DNA of 64,000 bases from Panacagrimonas sp. (GCF_020697055.1 NZ_JAJFBP010000022.1:1-64000), one strand, 5' to 3'. Numbered from the stretch's first letter, positions 17,981-26,770 are shown. Program-made: numbers and translations. The notes: generated by a model not told the origin, from the letters alone.

Positions 17981-18874
17981 ATGACTGACCTCGTCGAACC
18001 CAGGCAGGTCGACATCACCTACGAGACCGACGAGCCGGTGCTGTATCGCGTCGACGACGGCGCCGCCTGGATCACGATGAACCGGCCGGCGTTCCACAAC
18101 GCGCAGAACTCGCAGATGACGTACGCGCTGGACGCCGCGTTCCAGCGCGCGGTGTCCGACGACGCGGTGAAAGTCATCGTGCTCGCGGGCAACGGCAAGC
18201 ACTTCTCGGCGGGTCACGACATCGGCACACCCGGCCGCGACCTGCACAAGACGTTCGAGCGCCGGCACCTGCTGCCGGATCACACCAACAAGCCGGCGGC
18301 CGAGCTGCTGTACACGCGCGAGCAGGAGGTCTACCTGGGCATGTGCCGCCGCTGGCGCGACGTCCCCAAGCCGACCGTGGCGATGGTGCAGGGCGCCTGC
18401 ATCGCCGGCGGACTGATGCTGGCCTGGGTGTGCGACCTGATCGTCGCCAGCGAAGACGCCTTCTTCCAGGACCCGGTGCAGCGCATGGGGATCCCGGGCG
18501 TGGAGTACTTCGCGCACGCGTTCGAGCTGCCGCCGCGCGTGGCCAAGGAATTCCTGCTGCTCGGCGAGCGGATGAGCGCGCAGCGCGCGTACAGCTTCGG
18601 CATGGTCAATCGCATCGTGCCGCGCGACCAGCTCGAGCCCGAGGTCAAAGGCATCTGCGCCAACCTCGCGCAGAAGGGCCGCCTCGGACTGTGGCTGACC
18701 AAGCAGGCGATCAACCACGTCGAGGAGTTGCGCGGCAAGCGCACGGCGATGGACGCGGTGTTCCACATGCACCACTTCGCGCACGCGCAGAGCGATCTGA
18801 CCACGGGCAATCCGCTCGGCGGGCTGGACGCGAAGAGCATGGCGGCCGGCAACAAGAGGCAGTCGGGGCAATGA
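17981..18874 (+). CDS. Enoyl-CoA hydratase/isomerase-family protein lacking the usual catalytic glutamates
   Basis: Crotonase-fold protein of 297 residues. The oxyanion-hole segments are intact (HFSAGHDIG and GACIAGGL), but the two glutamates that serve as acid and base in enoyl-CoA hydratase are absent: the GGGCE position reads GGLML and the QPEILLG position reads DPVQRMG. There is also an insertion of about 25 residues after the first oxyanion segment (PGRDLHKTFERRHLL…). It is therefore probably not a standard hydratase; isomerase, hydrolase or retro-Claisen chemistry, as in other crotonases, is possible. It sits between ipdB and ipdC, so a steroid CoA thioester is the likely substrate. The ribosome-binding site AGGAG overlaps repeat A. 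Confidence 0.8.
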   Translation: MTDLVEPRQVDITYETDEPVLYRVDDGAAWITMNRPAFHNAQNSQMTYALDAAFQRAVSDDAVKVIVLAGNGKHFSAGHDIGTPGRDLHKTFERRHLLPDHTNKPAAELLYTREQEVYLGMCRRWRDVPKPTVAMVQGACIAGGLMLAWVCDLIVASEDAFFQDPVQRMGIPGVEYFAHAFELPPRVAKEFLLLGERMSAQRAYSFGMVNRIVPRDQLEPEVKGICANLAQKGRLGLWLTKQAINHVEELRGKRTAMDAVFHMHHFAHAQSDLTTGNPLGGLDAKSMAAGNKRQSGQ

Positions 18875-18882
18875 TCGTAATA

Positions 18883-18982
18883 AAGCCTTTCAACGAAAAG
18901 ACGCAAAGAACGCAAAGGAGAATCGAAGATCTCTCTTTGCATTTCTTTGCGTCCTTTGCGCCTTTGCGTTTGAAGCTTTTCA
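18883..18982. repeat. Dispersed CGCAAAG-type inverted repeat, family C copy 2
   Basis: A near-complete 100-base inverted repeat: the left arm carries AAAGACGCAAAGAACGCAAAGG, written across 18898–18918, and the right arm its complement around 18940–18970 (TTTGCGTCCTTTGCGCC). It fills the whole gap between the crotonase gene and ipdC and could fold into a long hairpin in the transcript. Confidence 0.8.
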
Positions 18983-18995
18983 TCGCGTCACGCGC

Positions 18996-20123
18996 ATGAC
19001 CGGCGCGCTCGACACGTCACTGACCCGCCTGCTCGGCTGCCGCTATCCGATCGTGCAGACCGCGATGGGCTGGGTCGCCGATGCCAGGCTCACCGCCGCG
19101 ACCAGCAACGCCGGCGGCTTTGGCTTTCTGGCGGCGGCGACGATGTCGACCGCCGAGCTCGACGCGGCGATCGCGGCGATGCGCGAGCTGACGCCGCAGC
19201 GCTTCGGCGTCAACTTCCACATGTTCCAGCCCAACGCGGCCGAGGTGATCGAGCGCGTGATCGCCAACGCCGATCGCGTGCGCGCCGTCTCGTACGGGCG
19301 TGGGCCGGATGCGAAGACGATCAGGCGGCTCAAGGATGCGGGCGTGCTGTGCATGCCCACGGTGGGCGCGCTCAAGCATGCGCAGAAGGCGGTGGAGCTC
19401 GGCGCCGACATCATCACCGTGCAGGGCGCCGAGGGCGGCGGGCACACGGGCTCCGTGCCGACGACGCTGCTGCTGCCGCAGGTCCTCGACGCGGTGAAGG
19501 TGCCGGTCGTGGCGGCCGGCGGTTTCCACAGCGGTCGGGGCCTGGCCGGCGCATTGGCGTTCGGCGCCGCCGGCATCGCGATGGGCACGCGCTTCCTGAT
19601 GACGGCCGAATCGCCGGTTCCGGGCGAGACGCTGGCGAAGTACCTCGCGGTCAAGGACCCGGCGCACATCCGCGCTTCGACCGCGCTCGACGGCCTGCCG
19701 CAGCGGATGATCGACAACCCGTTCCTGCTGAGCCTCGAGAACGGCGGGCTGCTGCGCCGTCTGGTGGTCGCCTTGTCGAGCGCGTGGCAGTGGCGCGCGC
19801 ACACCGGCATGAGTCTCTCGCACATGGTGAAGACGTTCTTCGCCGCGCTGCGCGAAGGCGAGTCGGCCATCCAGACGATGATGTCCGCCAACGCGCCGGT
19901 GATCATCCAGCGCGCGATGGTGCAGGGACGGCCCGACGAGGGCGTCCTGCCCAGCGGGCAGGTCGCGGCGGTGCTCGATTCGCTGCCGACGGTGGCCGAG
20001 TTGATGCAGGCCATCGTGGTTGAGGCGGAACGCTGCCTGCTGGCGCTCCCTCGTAGCCCGGGCGAAGCCCGGGATGCAAAAGCCCCGGGCTTTGCCCGGG
20101 CGACGGATTCGACGGAGGCGTGA
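18996..20123 (+). CDS. ipdC: IpdC-like flavin-dependent reductase/dehydrogenase (nitronate monooxygenase family)
   Basis: TIM-barrel FMN protein of 375 residues of the 2-nitropropane dioxygenase-like family (RYPIVQTAMGWVADARLTAATSNAGGFGFLA in parts; GAEGGGHTGSVPTTLLLPQV; VAAGGFHSGRGLAGALAFGA). M. tuberculosis IpdC belongs to this family and introduces the ring-C double bond before EchA20 acts. Adjacency to echA20 (stop and ATG share a base at 20123) supports the same role. The last 17–20 residues (SPGEARDAKAPGFARATD) are encoded by a REP-like repeat, so the native C-terminus has been replaced or extended. No clear ribosome-binding site precedes ATG 18996. Confidence 0.82.
   Translation: MTGALDTSLTRLLGCRYPIVQTAMGWVADARLTAATSNAGGFGFLAAATMSTAELDAAIAAMRELTPQRFGVNFHMFQPNAAEVIERVIANADRVRAVSYGRGPDAKTIRRLKDAGVLCMPTVGALKHAQKAVELGADIITVQGAEGGGHTGSVPTTLLLPQVLDAVKVPVVAAGGFHSGRGLAGALAFGAAGIAMGTRFLMTAESPVPGETLAKYLAVKDPAHIRASTALDGLPQRMIDNPFLLSLENGGLLRRLVVALSSAWQWRAHTGMSLSHMVKTFFAALREGESAIQTMMSANAPVIIQRAMVQGRPDEGVLPSGQVAAVLDSLPTVAELMQAIVVEAERCLLALPRSPGEARDAKAPGFARATDSTEA
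20053..20104. repeat. REP-like repeat, family B copy 1, inside the 3' end of ipdC
   Basis: Inverted pair of a TAGCCCGGGCGAAGCCCGGG-type unit separated by ATGCAAAAG. Similar units occur at 25373, 27862 and 38914. This copy lies within coding sequence and is translated as the tail of IpdC. Confidence 0.85.
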
Positions 20124-20884
20124 TGACGCCATTCAAGACCATGATCACCGACGGCGTCGCCGAACTGGTGATCGACAAGCCGCCGGTCAACGCGCTCGAC
20201 AGCGCCGGCTGGCACGCGCTGGCCGACGAGATCGCGCGCCTGGGCACCGATCCGGCCGCGCGCGTGATCGTGCTGCGGGCCGAAGGCCGCGGCTTCTGCG
20301 CCGGCGTCGACATCAAGGAACTCGATGCGCACCCGGATCGCATCATCGACGTCAACGCCGGCAACTACCGCAGCTTCGAGGCGGTGCACCGCAATCCGTT
20401 GCCGGTGATCGTCGCGGTGCACGGCTTCGTGCTCGGCGGCGGCATCGGCCTGGCCGGTGCGGCGGACATCGTGGTCGCCAGCGAGGACGCGACGTTCGGC
20501 GTGCCCGAGGTCGATCGCGGCGCGATGGGCGGCGGCGCGCACCTGCAGCGGCTGTTCCCGGTGCAGAAGGTGCGGATGATGTATTTCACCGGCGATCCGA
20601 TCACTGCCTCCGAGGCGCATCGTCTCGGCGCGGTCGAGCGCGTGGTGCCCAAGGCCGAGCTGCGCGAAGCGGCGCTGTCGATCGCGCGCAGGATCGCGGC
20701 CAAGAGCACGGCGATGATCCGCCTGGCCAAGGAATCGTTGAACGGCATCGAGGACGGCAACCTCGAGAACAAGTACCGCTGGGAGCAGGGCTTCACGCTG
20801 CAGGCCTATGCCAGCAAGGACTCCGCCGAGACCCGGCGTGCGTTCGTCGAAAAACGCGACGCCAAGTTCGAGAAAAAGTCATGA
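20123..20884 (+). CDS. echA20: EchA20-like ring-D hydrolase (crotonase family)
   Basis: Crotonase-family protein of 253 residues that resembles M. tuberculosis EchA20 along its whole length: KPPVNALDSAGWHALADE, ILRAEGRGFCAGVDIKEL, NRxPLPVIVAVHGF-type segment, ASEDATFGVPEVDRGAMGG and a YRWEQGFTLQ tail. EchA20 hydrolyses ring D of the HIEC-CoA steroid remnant. As in EchA20, the first hydratase glutamate position is glycine, while the glutamate in GVPEVDRG is kept. ATG 20123 is preceded by GGAGG and overlaps the ipdC stop; the gene overlaps the next acyl-CoA dehydrogenase by four bases, so ipdC–echA20–fadE are one coupled unit. Confidence 0.88.
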   Translation: MTPFKTMITDGVAELVIDKPPVNALDSAGWHALADEIARLGTDPAARVIVLRAEGRGFCAGVDIKELDAHPDRIIDVNAGNYRSFEAVHRNPLPVIVAVHGFVLGGGIGLAGAADIVVASEDATFGVPEVDRGAMGGGAHLQRLFPVQKVRMMYFTGDPITASEAHRLGAVERVVPKAELREAALSIARRIAAKSTAMIRLAKESLNGIEDGNLENKYRWEQGFTLQAYASKDSAETRRAFVEKRDAKFEKKS

Positions 20885-22047
20885 GATTGGAATACACGGA
20901 GCGCCAGAAGGCGTTCCGCCAGGAGATCCGCGACTGGCTCGCGGCCAACGTGCCGTCGGGCGCGCTGCCGAGCTTCGACACCGAGGAGGGTTTCGCCCAG
21001 CACCGGGCGTGGGAGCGCAAGCTTTCGACGGCGAGCCTGTCGGCGGTGACCTGGCCGTCGGCGCTCGGCGGACGCGGCCTGGATCTCATCGAGTGGCTGA
21101 TCTTCGAGGAAGAGTACTGGCGGGCGAACGCGCCGCTGCGCGTCAACCAGAACGGCATCTTCCTGCTCGCGCCGACGTTGATGGATCACGGCACGCCGGA
21201 GCAGAAAAAGCGTTTCCTGCCGCGAATGGCCGACGGCAGCGACATCTGGGCTCAGGCGTGGTCGGAGCCGGGCGCGGGTTCCGACATGGCCGCGATCCGT
21301 TGCAAGGCCACGCGCGACAATGGGCACTACGTGCTGAGCGGCCAGAAGATCTGGTCGACGCGCGCGGTGTGGGCCGATTGGTGCTTCGGACTGTTCCGCA
21401 GCGATCCGTCGTCGTCGCGCCATCACGGCCTCACCTTCCTGCTGCTGCCGCTGAAGTCGCCGGGCATCACGATCCGGCCGATCCGTCAGCTCAACGGCCT
21501 GCCGGGCTTCGCCGAGATCTTCTTCGACGACGTGAGGGTGCCGGTCGAGAACCGCATCGGCGAGGAGGGCGAGGGCTGGAACATCGCGATGGCCACCGCC
21601 GGTTTCGAGCGCGGCCTGATGCTGCGGTCGCCCGCGCGCTTCCAGCAGACCGCCAGGCGCCTGGTCGATCTCTACCACCGCAACCGCGCTGCGGCGGACG
21701 CCGATCCGTCGATCCGCGACGCCGTGCTCAAGGGCTGGATGGACGCCGAGGCCTACGCGCTGGCGACGTACGCGACGGCCAGCCGCCTGGCGCGCGGCGG
21801 GCAGATCGGCGCCGAGGCCAGCACCAACAAGATCTTCTGGTCGGAACTCGACGTGCTGATGCACGAGACCGCGATGAGCCTGCTCGGCGCGCGCGCCGAG
21901 CTGATGCCTGCGGCGCCGGAGGCGGCGGGTGTCGAGGGATGGCTCGACGGCTTCCTGTTCTCGCTGGCGGGTCCGATCTACGCGGGGACCAACGAGATCC
22001 AGCGCAACATCATCGCCGAGCGGATGCTCGGCCTGCCGAGGGCGTAG
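20881..22047 (+). CDS. Acyl-CoA dehydrogenase, FadE30-like
   Basis: Acyl-CoA dehydrogenase of 388 residues with the FAD/substrate motifs WAQAWSEPGAGSDMAA and GQKIWSTRA, and the C-terminal YAGTNEIQRNIIAERMLGL. The glutamate used by medium-chain enzymes (YEGT) is alanine here (YAGT), so the base must be elsewhere, perhaps E in GFERG; that is inference. The length matches M. tuberculosis FadE30, which dehydrogenates the HIP-CoA propionyl side chain. It is followed after two bases by a second, shorter FadE; steroid enzymes of this kind often form alpha2beta2 heterotetramers. The ATGA overlap with echA20 shows coupling. Confidence 0.85.
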   Translation: MRLEYTERQKAFRQEIRDWLAANVPSGALPSFDTEEGFAQHRAWERKLSTASLSAVTWPSALGGRGLDLIEWLIFEEEYWRANAPLRVNQNGIFLLAPTLMDHGTPEQKKRFLPRMADGSDIWAQAWSEPGAGSDMAAIRCKATRDNGHYVLSGQKIWSTRAVWADWCFGLFRSDPSSSRHHGLTFLLLPLKSPGITIRPIRQLNGLPGFAEIFFDDVRVPVENRIGEEGEGWNIAMATAGFERGLMLRSPARFQQTARRLVDLYHRNRAAADADPSIRDAVLKGWMDAEAYALATYATASRLARGGQIGAEASTNKIFWSELDVLMHETAMSLLGARAELMPAAPEAAGVEGWLDGFLFSLAGPIYAGTNEIQRNIIAERMLGLPRA

Positions 22048-22049
22048 CC

Positions 22050-23102
22050 GTGGATTTCACCTTCGACGACCAACAGATCGAGTTCCGCGACGCGATCCGC
22101 AAGTTCCTCATGGTCGAGGCGGCGCCCGAGTCGCTGCGCGAGATCTGGGAGACGCGTTCCGGACGTTCGAACGACCTGCGCGCCAAGCTCGCCGACCAGG
22201 GCCTGACGGCGATCTCGGTGCCCGAAGCGCACACCGGCATGGGCCTGGGCGACCTGGACTGGGTGCTCGCGCAGCAGGAACTCGGCTACTACGCGATTCC
22301 GGATTCGCTCAGCGACACCGCGTACCTCGCGGTGGACCTGCTCAAGCAGCTGCCGGCCGGCAACGCGCTGGCGGCGTCGTTCCTGCCGCGCATCGCCTCG
22401 GGACAGGCGCGAATCGCCATCGCACACCCGCTCAATCCGCTGACGGCGGATGCGGAGAACGCCGAGCTGCTGCTGCTGTGGCACGACGACGAGGTGCATG
22501 CGCTCAGGCCGGGGCAGGCGAAGCTCGTCCCCAACCAGAGCCTCGACATGTCGCGCCGACTGTCGCGCGTGGACTGGACGCCGAGCGCGACGAGTCGCGT
22601 GTGTGGCGCCGATGCCGGTCGCGGGATCTGGGCGGACGTCGTCAATCGCGCCGGCGTGGCACTGGCCGCGCAGCTCGTGGGGCTGGCGTCGCGCATGCTC
22701 GATCTGGGCATCGACCACTCGGCCAATCGCAAGCAGTTCGGCAAGCCGGTCGGCTCGTTCCAGGCGGTGAAGCACCACCTGGCCGACGTCGCGGTGAAGA
22801 TCGAGTTCGCGCGCCCGGTGGTCTATCGAGCCGCATACGCGATGCAGAAGAGCGATCCGCAGCGCGCGGTGCACGTGTCCCACGCGCGCCTGGCCGCCGG
22901 CGAGGCGGCGCGGCTGGCCGCGCGACGCAGCCTGCAGGTGCATGGCGCGATGGGCTACACCTGGGAAGCCGATCTGCAGATGTTCATGAAGCGCGCGTGG
23001 GCGCTGGAGGCGAGCTGGGGCGATCGCGGCTTCCACAAGACCCGCGTCGCGGCCCACGTGCTGGGCGAGGGCGCGGCGCTGGGGCCATCCCAGACTTTCT
23101 GA
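22050..23102 (+). CDS. Acyl-CoA dehydrogenase, partner subunit-like
   Basis: Second acyl-CoA dehydrogenase of 350 residues, starting with GTG at 22050 two bases after the previous stop. The N-terminal and C-terminal helical domains are recognisable (DHSANRKQFGKPVGSFQAVKHHLAD and QVHGAMGYTWEADLQMFMKRA). The central FAD-contact segment typical of catalytic subunits (QxxxEPxAGSD) is missing or degenerate, as in the non-catalytic halves of the heteromeric steroid FadE enzymes. Likely partner of the FadE30-like protein upstream. Alternative: a stand-alone enzyme for a later beta-oxidation step of the ring-opened product. Confidence 0.82.
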   Translation: MDFTFDDQQIEFRDAIRKFLMVEAAPESLREIWETRSGRSNDLRAKLADQGLTAISVPEAHTGMGLGDLDWVLAQQELGYYAIPDSLSDTAYLAVDLLKQLPAGNALAASFLPRIASGQARIAIAHPLNPLTADAENAELLLLWHDDEVHALRPGQAKLVPNQSLDMSRRLSRVDWTPSATSRVCGADAGRGIWADVVNRAGVALAAQLVGLASRMLDLGIDHSANRKQFGKPVGSFQAVKHHLADVAVKIEFARPVVYRAAYAMQKSDPQRAVHVSHARLAAGEAARLAARRSLQVHGAMGYTWEADLQMFMKRAWALEASWGDRGFHKTRVAAHVLGEGAALGPSQTF

Positions 23103-23193
23103 GGGGTTGTAAGGACCTGCTACCGATGCGTCGGCGTGGCCGGCGCGGGATAATCGCGGTCCCCCAAGATCAGGACATCACGGAGACAGTTTC
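23103..23193 (+). promoter_or_regulatory. Candidate promoter before fadA6
   Basis: The 91-base gap contains GATAAT at 23149–23154 within GGATAATCGCGG, a plausible -10 element; no good -35 is visible 17 bases upstream. A GGAG lies shortly before the ATG at 23194. A similar AATAATCGCG motif precedes the fused dehydrogenase at 29163. Suggestive only. Confidence 0.3.
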
Positions 23194-24342
23194 ATGGCCG
23201 AGGCCTACATCATCGATGCGCTGCGCACTCCCACGGGCAAGCGCAAGGGTTCGCTCGCGAACGTTCACCCCGCCGACCTCGGCGCTTTCGTGCTCAAGAC
23301 GATCGTCGGCCGCAACGCGGTGCCGGCAGACGACGTCGAGGACGTGATCTTCGGCTGTCTCGATGCGATCGGACCGCAGGCCGGCAACATCGCGCGCTCG
23401 TGCTGGCTGGCCGCCGGCCTGCCGCTGCACGTGCCGGGCGTCACCATCGATCGCCAGTGCGGCTCGTCGCAGCAGGCGGTGCACTTCGCCGCGCAGGCCG
23501 TGATGTCGGGCACCAACGACGTGATCATCGCCGGCGGCGTTCAGAACATGACGATGATCCCGATCATGTCGGCCGCCTTCGCCGGCAAGCAGCTCGGCAT
23601 CAGCGATCCCTATTCGGGGTCCAAGGGCTGGTCCGCGCGCTTCGGCGATGCCGAGATCTCGCAGTTCAACGGCGCCGAGATGATGTGCGAGAAGTGGAAC
23701 CTGTCGCGCGAGGATCTCGAGAAGTTCGCGCTCGAGAGCCACCGTCGCGGTCGCCAGGCGATCGCCGAGCGCCGCTTCCAGCGCGAAGTGGTGCCGTTCA
23801 ACGGCCTGGAGATGGACGAGACCACGCGCGAAACCTCGCTCGAGCAGATGGCCAAGCTCGAGACGCTGCGTCCGGGCGGCAAGATCACGGCCGGCGTCGC
23901 CAGCCAGATCAGCGACGGCGCCTCGGCGGTGATGATCGCCAACGACAAGGCGGTCAAGAAGTACGGTCTCAAGCCGCGCGCCCGCATCCACCACCTCAGC
24001 GTGTACTCGGACGATCCGGTGATGATGCTGTCGGCGCCGATCCCGGCGACGCGCCACGCGCTGAAGAAGGCCGGCATGAAGCTCGAGGACATCGACCTGG
24101 TCGAGATCAACGAAGCCTTCGCGCCGGTGGTGCTGGCCTGGCTCAAGGAGATCGGCTATCCGCACGCGAAGACCAACGTCAACGGCGGCGCCATCGCGCT
24201 GGGCCATCCGCTGGGCGCCACCGGCACCAAGCTGATGACGACGCTGCTGCACGAGCTCGAGCGCACCGGCGGACGCTACGGCCTGCAGACGATGTGCGAA
24301 GGCGGCGGCGTCGCCAACGTCACGATCATCGAGCGGCTCTGA
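23194..24342 (+). CDS. fadA6: Thiolase, FadA6-like
   Basis: Acetyl-CoA acyltransferase of 382 residues, near-colinear with M. tuberculosis FadA6, including the ends (MAEAYIIDALRTPTGKRKGS and MCEGGGVANVTIIERL). Catalytic residues are C89 (DRQCGSSQQ), the histidine in GGAIALGHPLGATG and the cysteine in MCEGGG. In the HIP pathway FadA6 performs thiolysis after ring opening by EchA20 and IpdAB. It follows the fadE pair after 91 bases and may have its own promoter. A perfect 12-base-pair hairpin begins 10 bases after the stop. Confidence 0.9.
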   Translation: MAEAYIIDALRTPTGKRKGSLANVHPADLGAFVLKTIVGRNAVPADDVEDVIFGCLDAIGPQAGNIARSCWLAAGLPLHVPGVTIDRQCGSSQQAVHFAAQAVMSGTNDVIIAGGVQNMTMIPIMSAAFAGKQLGISDPYSGSKGWSARFGDAEISQFNGAEMMCEKWNLSREDLEKFALESHRRGRQAIAERRFQREVVPFNGLEMDETTRETSLEQMAKLETLRPGGKITAGVASQISDGASAVMIANDKAVKKYGLKPRARIHHLSVYSDDPVMMLSAPIPATRHALKKAGMKLEDIDLVEINEAFAPVVLAWLKEIGYPHAKTNVNGGAIALGHPLGATGTKLMTTLLHELERTGGRYGLQTMCEGGGVANVTIIERL

Positions 24343-24351
24343 TTCGCTCCT

Positions 24352-24383
24352 TCTCCCCATGCGGTTTCAATCGCATGGGGAGA
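24352..24383 (+). terminator. Strong hairpin after fadA6 (family A-related)
   Basis: Perfect inverted repeat TCTCCCCATGCG (24352–24363) and CGCATGGGGAGA (24372–24383) around an eight-base loop. The flanking GGAGAGGGGGTGGGG links it to repeat family A. It is followed by G-rich DNA and not a T-run, so it may slow or process transcripts and is not a classical terminator. Confidence 0.5.
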
Positions 24384-24485
24384 GGGGGTGGGGAGTCGCG
24401 CCACCCCGTCCGTCTGGCTGACGTCAACGCCGTCGCCGAACCGGACACTCTGGATCATTCTTCACCTCGATCCGGAGTCTCTCCC

Positions 24486-25364
24486 GTGGGCATCTGCACC
24501 AACCGCAGCATCATCGTCACCGGGGCTGGCGGCGGCCTGGGCCGCGCCTACGCGCTCGCGCTCGCGGCTGAAGGCGCCGGCGTGCTCGTCAACGACATCC
24601 GCCGAGAAGCCGCCGAGGCGGTGGTCGACGAGATCAAGGCGGCCGGCGGCGCCGCGGCGCCCAGCAGCGACGACATCACGACGATGGCCGGCGCGGCCCG
24701 GATCGTCGAAACGGCGGTCACGGCGTTCGGCGATGCGCACGGCGTGGTCAACAACGCCGGCATCGTGCGCGACCGGATGTTCGCCACGATGAGCGAGGAG
24801 GAGTGGGACCTCGTCATCAAGGTCCACCTCAAGGGTCATTTCTGCATCGCCAACACGCTGGTCAAGCGCTGGCGCGAGCAGATCAAGGCGGGCGCGAAAG
24901 TAGACGGACGCATCGTCAACACCAGTTCCGGCGCGGGCCTGCAGGGCAACATCGGCCAAGGCAACTACTCGGCGGCCAAGGGCGGCATCGCGAGTCTCAC
25001 GCTGGTGCAGGCGGCGGAACTGGCGCGTTACGGCATCACCGCCAATGCGCTGGCGCCGGCGGCGCGCACCCGCATGACCGAAGGTCCGTTCGGCGAGGTG
25101 ATGAAAAAGCCCGGCGACGGCCGCTTCGACCACTACGCGCCGGAGAACGTCGCACCGCTGGTGGTGTGGCTATGCAGTCCGCTATCCGCCGGCGTGACCG
25201 GCAAAGTGTTCGAGGTCGAAGGCGGCAAGCTGTCGATCGCAACCGGCTGGCACACCGGTCCGGTGCGCGACAAGAAGGCGCGCTGGAATCCGGCGGAGCT
25301 GAGCGACGTGGTTGCAGGTCTGATCGCCGAATCGCCGAAGGCACAGAAGGTCTACGGCACCTGA
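24486..25364 (+). CDS. SDR family 3-hydroxyacyl-CoA dehydrogenase-like, Rv3548c-type
   Basis: Short-chain dehydrogenase of 292 residues resembling the SDR encoded in the M. tuberculosis steroid regulon (Rv3548c type) and the SDR part of peroxisomal multifunctional enzyme 2. It has VTGAGGGLGRAYALALAAEGA, NNAGIVRDRMFATMSEEEWD, VHLKGHF, NTSSGAGLQGNIGQGNYSAAKGG and ANALAPAARTRM in order. The catalytic S-Y-K set is present. It probably oxidises a 3-hydroxyacyl-CoA intermediate during side-chain or ring-product beta-oxidation. Start is GTG 24486 with GGAG eight bases upstream. A REP copy begins nine bases after its stop. Confidence 0.83.
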   Translation: MGICTNRSIIVTGAGGGLGRAYALALAAEGAGVLVNDIRREAAEAVVDEIKAAGGAAAPSSDDITTMAGAARIVETAVTAFGDAHGVVNNAGIVRDRMFATMSEEEWDLVIKVHLKGHFCIANTLVKRWREQIKAGAKVDGRIVNTSSGAGLQGNIGQGNYSAAKGGIASLTLVQAAELARYGITANALAPAARTRMTEGPFGEVMKKPGDGRFDHYAPENVAPLVVWLCSPLSAGVTGKVFEVEGGKLSIATGWHTGPVRDKKARWNPAELSDVVAGLIAESPKAQKVYGT

Positions 25365-25372
25365 GGTGCACG

Positions 25373-25437
25373 CGTAGCCCGGGCGCAGCCCGGGGAGAAC
25401 CCGCGTCAAAAGCCCCGGGCTTCGTCCGGGCGACCGG
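25373..25437. repeat. REP-like repeat, family B copy 2, between convergent genes
   Basis: Inverted pair GTAGCCCGGGCGCAGCCCGGG and CCCCGGGCTTCGTCCGGGCGAC. The right half lies in the coding sequence of the leftward flavoprotein gene and encodes its C-terminal residues and stop codon. Confidence 0.85.
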
Positions 25438-26770
25438 GGATCGCCGACGGTGGTTCCGGTTGCGGATCGAGTTCGCGCAACAATCGTTCGCGATACGCGA
25501 CCTCGCGCTTGTACCCCGCGATCTTGCGCCCGGTCTTCAGAAACGCCGGCAGCACATCGAAGCGGCCGCGCAGCACGGCCGGAATCACCATGCGCAGCAG
25601 CTCCCCCGTCGTGAACGCATCCAGCGGCGATAGCGTCCGCGCGGAGACGGCCGCGAGCTTCGCGCACAGCGCCGGCGAGTGTTCGAGGTTCTCGGCCAGC
25701 AGCTTGAAAAAAGCGTCGTTGACGCCGGTCTCGCCCAGTCGCAGCGAATCGAAGTAGAGCGGCAGCGATTCGACGTCGCGCTCGCGCCAGTAACGCAGAA
25801 ACGCGGACTCGCGACCGTCGAGGATCGCCTTCGACAACTGGCGCGCCGCGATCATCGCCGACGCGATGCCCATGCCGGTGGCGAAGTCCTTGAACGTCCC
25901 GGCGTCGCCGACCAGTGCGAACCCCGGTCCGACCGGGCGGCGGTAGAAGAAGTCGGCTTTCACGAGACTGCGCACACGCGTGATCGGCTCGCTCGCGGCG
26001 AGCAGCGGCGGCATCACGGGACATTCGGAGAGATAGGCAACCGACCTGTCCATCAGGTCGCCCTTCCATTCCTGCGCTTCGTCATTGGGTACGAGCGACA
26101 CCATCACCATCGTGTCGGAGTCGCAACGGAACGCCGCTCGGATACCGGTGCCCAGGTAGTCGATGTGCGCCTGGAAGCCGGTGTAGCGATCGTCGGTGCG
26201 CCAGAGATCGGGCTGCGTGCGGTAGTGCCAGAACGCGCTGCGCGACATCGGCACCTTGAGGTACTCCTCGACGCCGGTGAGCCGCGCGATCGTCGAATGG
26301 CGCCCGTCGGCGCCGACGACCCATTTCGAGTGCAGCGTCTCGCGACCCGCGGGGCCTTCGACCACGACGCCGGTGACCCGCTCGCCGTTGCGCACCAGAT
26401 CCACCACGCGCGTCCGATCGCGCAGTTCGGCACCGGCGGCGATCGCCGCGCGTTGCAACAGCGGATCGAGCGTGACGCGGCGCGGGCAACAGCCGGCGCG
26501 GGGCAGCGGTTGCGTGACGCAGGCGTAGTGGCCTTCCACACCGAACCGCAGCGACGGCGCCGCAGGCGTGACCGCGCGCACCGCGTCGCCGATGCCGAGC
26601 TCGTCGAGAATCACCATGCCCGGCGGCTGCAGGAAGTGCGTCGACATCGGGTTGTCGCTGAAGGCGGACATCGCCTCGACCATCAGCGTGCGCACGCCGG
26701 CGCGGGCGAGGTAGGCGCCGAGCGTGGCGCCGGCGCAGCGCGCACCGACGATGATCACGTCGTACGTCAT
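25406..26770 (-). CDS. FAD-dependent monooxygenase/dehydrogenase, PHBH-fold
   Basis: Flavoprotein of 454 residues with the N-terminal FAD motif VGARCAGATLGAYLARAG, the central DG motif VVGADGRHSTIA and the second FAD motif ALVGDAGTFKDFATGMGIASA of the aromatic hydroxylase/squalene epoxidase/geranylgeranyl reductase superfamily. The first motif reads GxRxAG and the GD-motif is intact, so FAD binding is expected. Reaction unknown; hydroxylation, epoxidation or ring reduction of a lipid-like substrate is possible. The last 12 or so residues (IPGRPDEARGF) come from a REP repeat. It is divergent from an epoxide-hydrolase-like gene. GGAGGAA precedes the ATG at 26770. Confidence 0.78.
   Translation of the reverse strand: MTYDVIIVGARCAGATLGAYLARAGVRTLMVEAMSAFSDNPMSTHFLQPPGMVILDELGIGDAVRAVTPAAPSLRFGVEGHYACVTQPLPRAGCCPRRVTLDPLLQRAAIAAGAELRDRTRVVDLVRNGERVTGVVVEGPAGRETLHSKWVVGADGRHSTIARLTGVEEYLKVPMSRSAFWHYRTQPDLWRTDDRYTGFQAHIDYLGTGIRAAFRCDSDTMVMVSLVPNDEAQEWKGDLMDRSVAYLSECPVMPPLLAASEPITRVRSLVKADFFYRRPVGPGFALVGDAGTFKDFATGMGIASAMIAARQLSKAILDGRESAFLRYWRERDVESLPLYFDSLRLGETGVNDAFFKLLAENLEHSPALCAKLAAVSARTLSPLDAFTTGELLRMVIPAVLRGRFDVLPAFLKTGRKIAGYKREVAYRERLLRELDPQPEPPSAIPGRPDEARGF

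Noticed and set aside
20053-25437. Insertion sequences or transposase at the repeats
   Set aside because: No transposase reading frame or terminal repeats of IS type were seen; the elements are short palindromic units.
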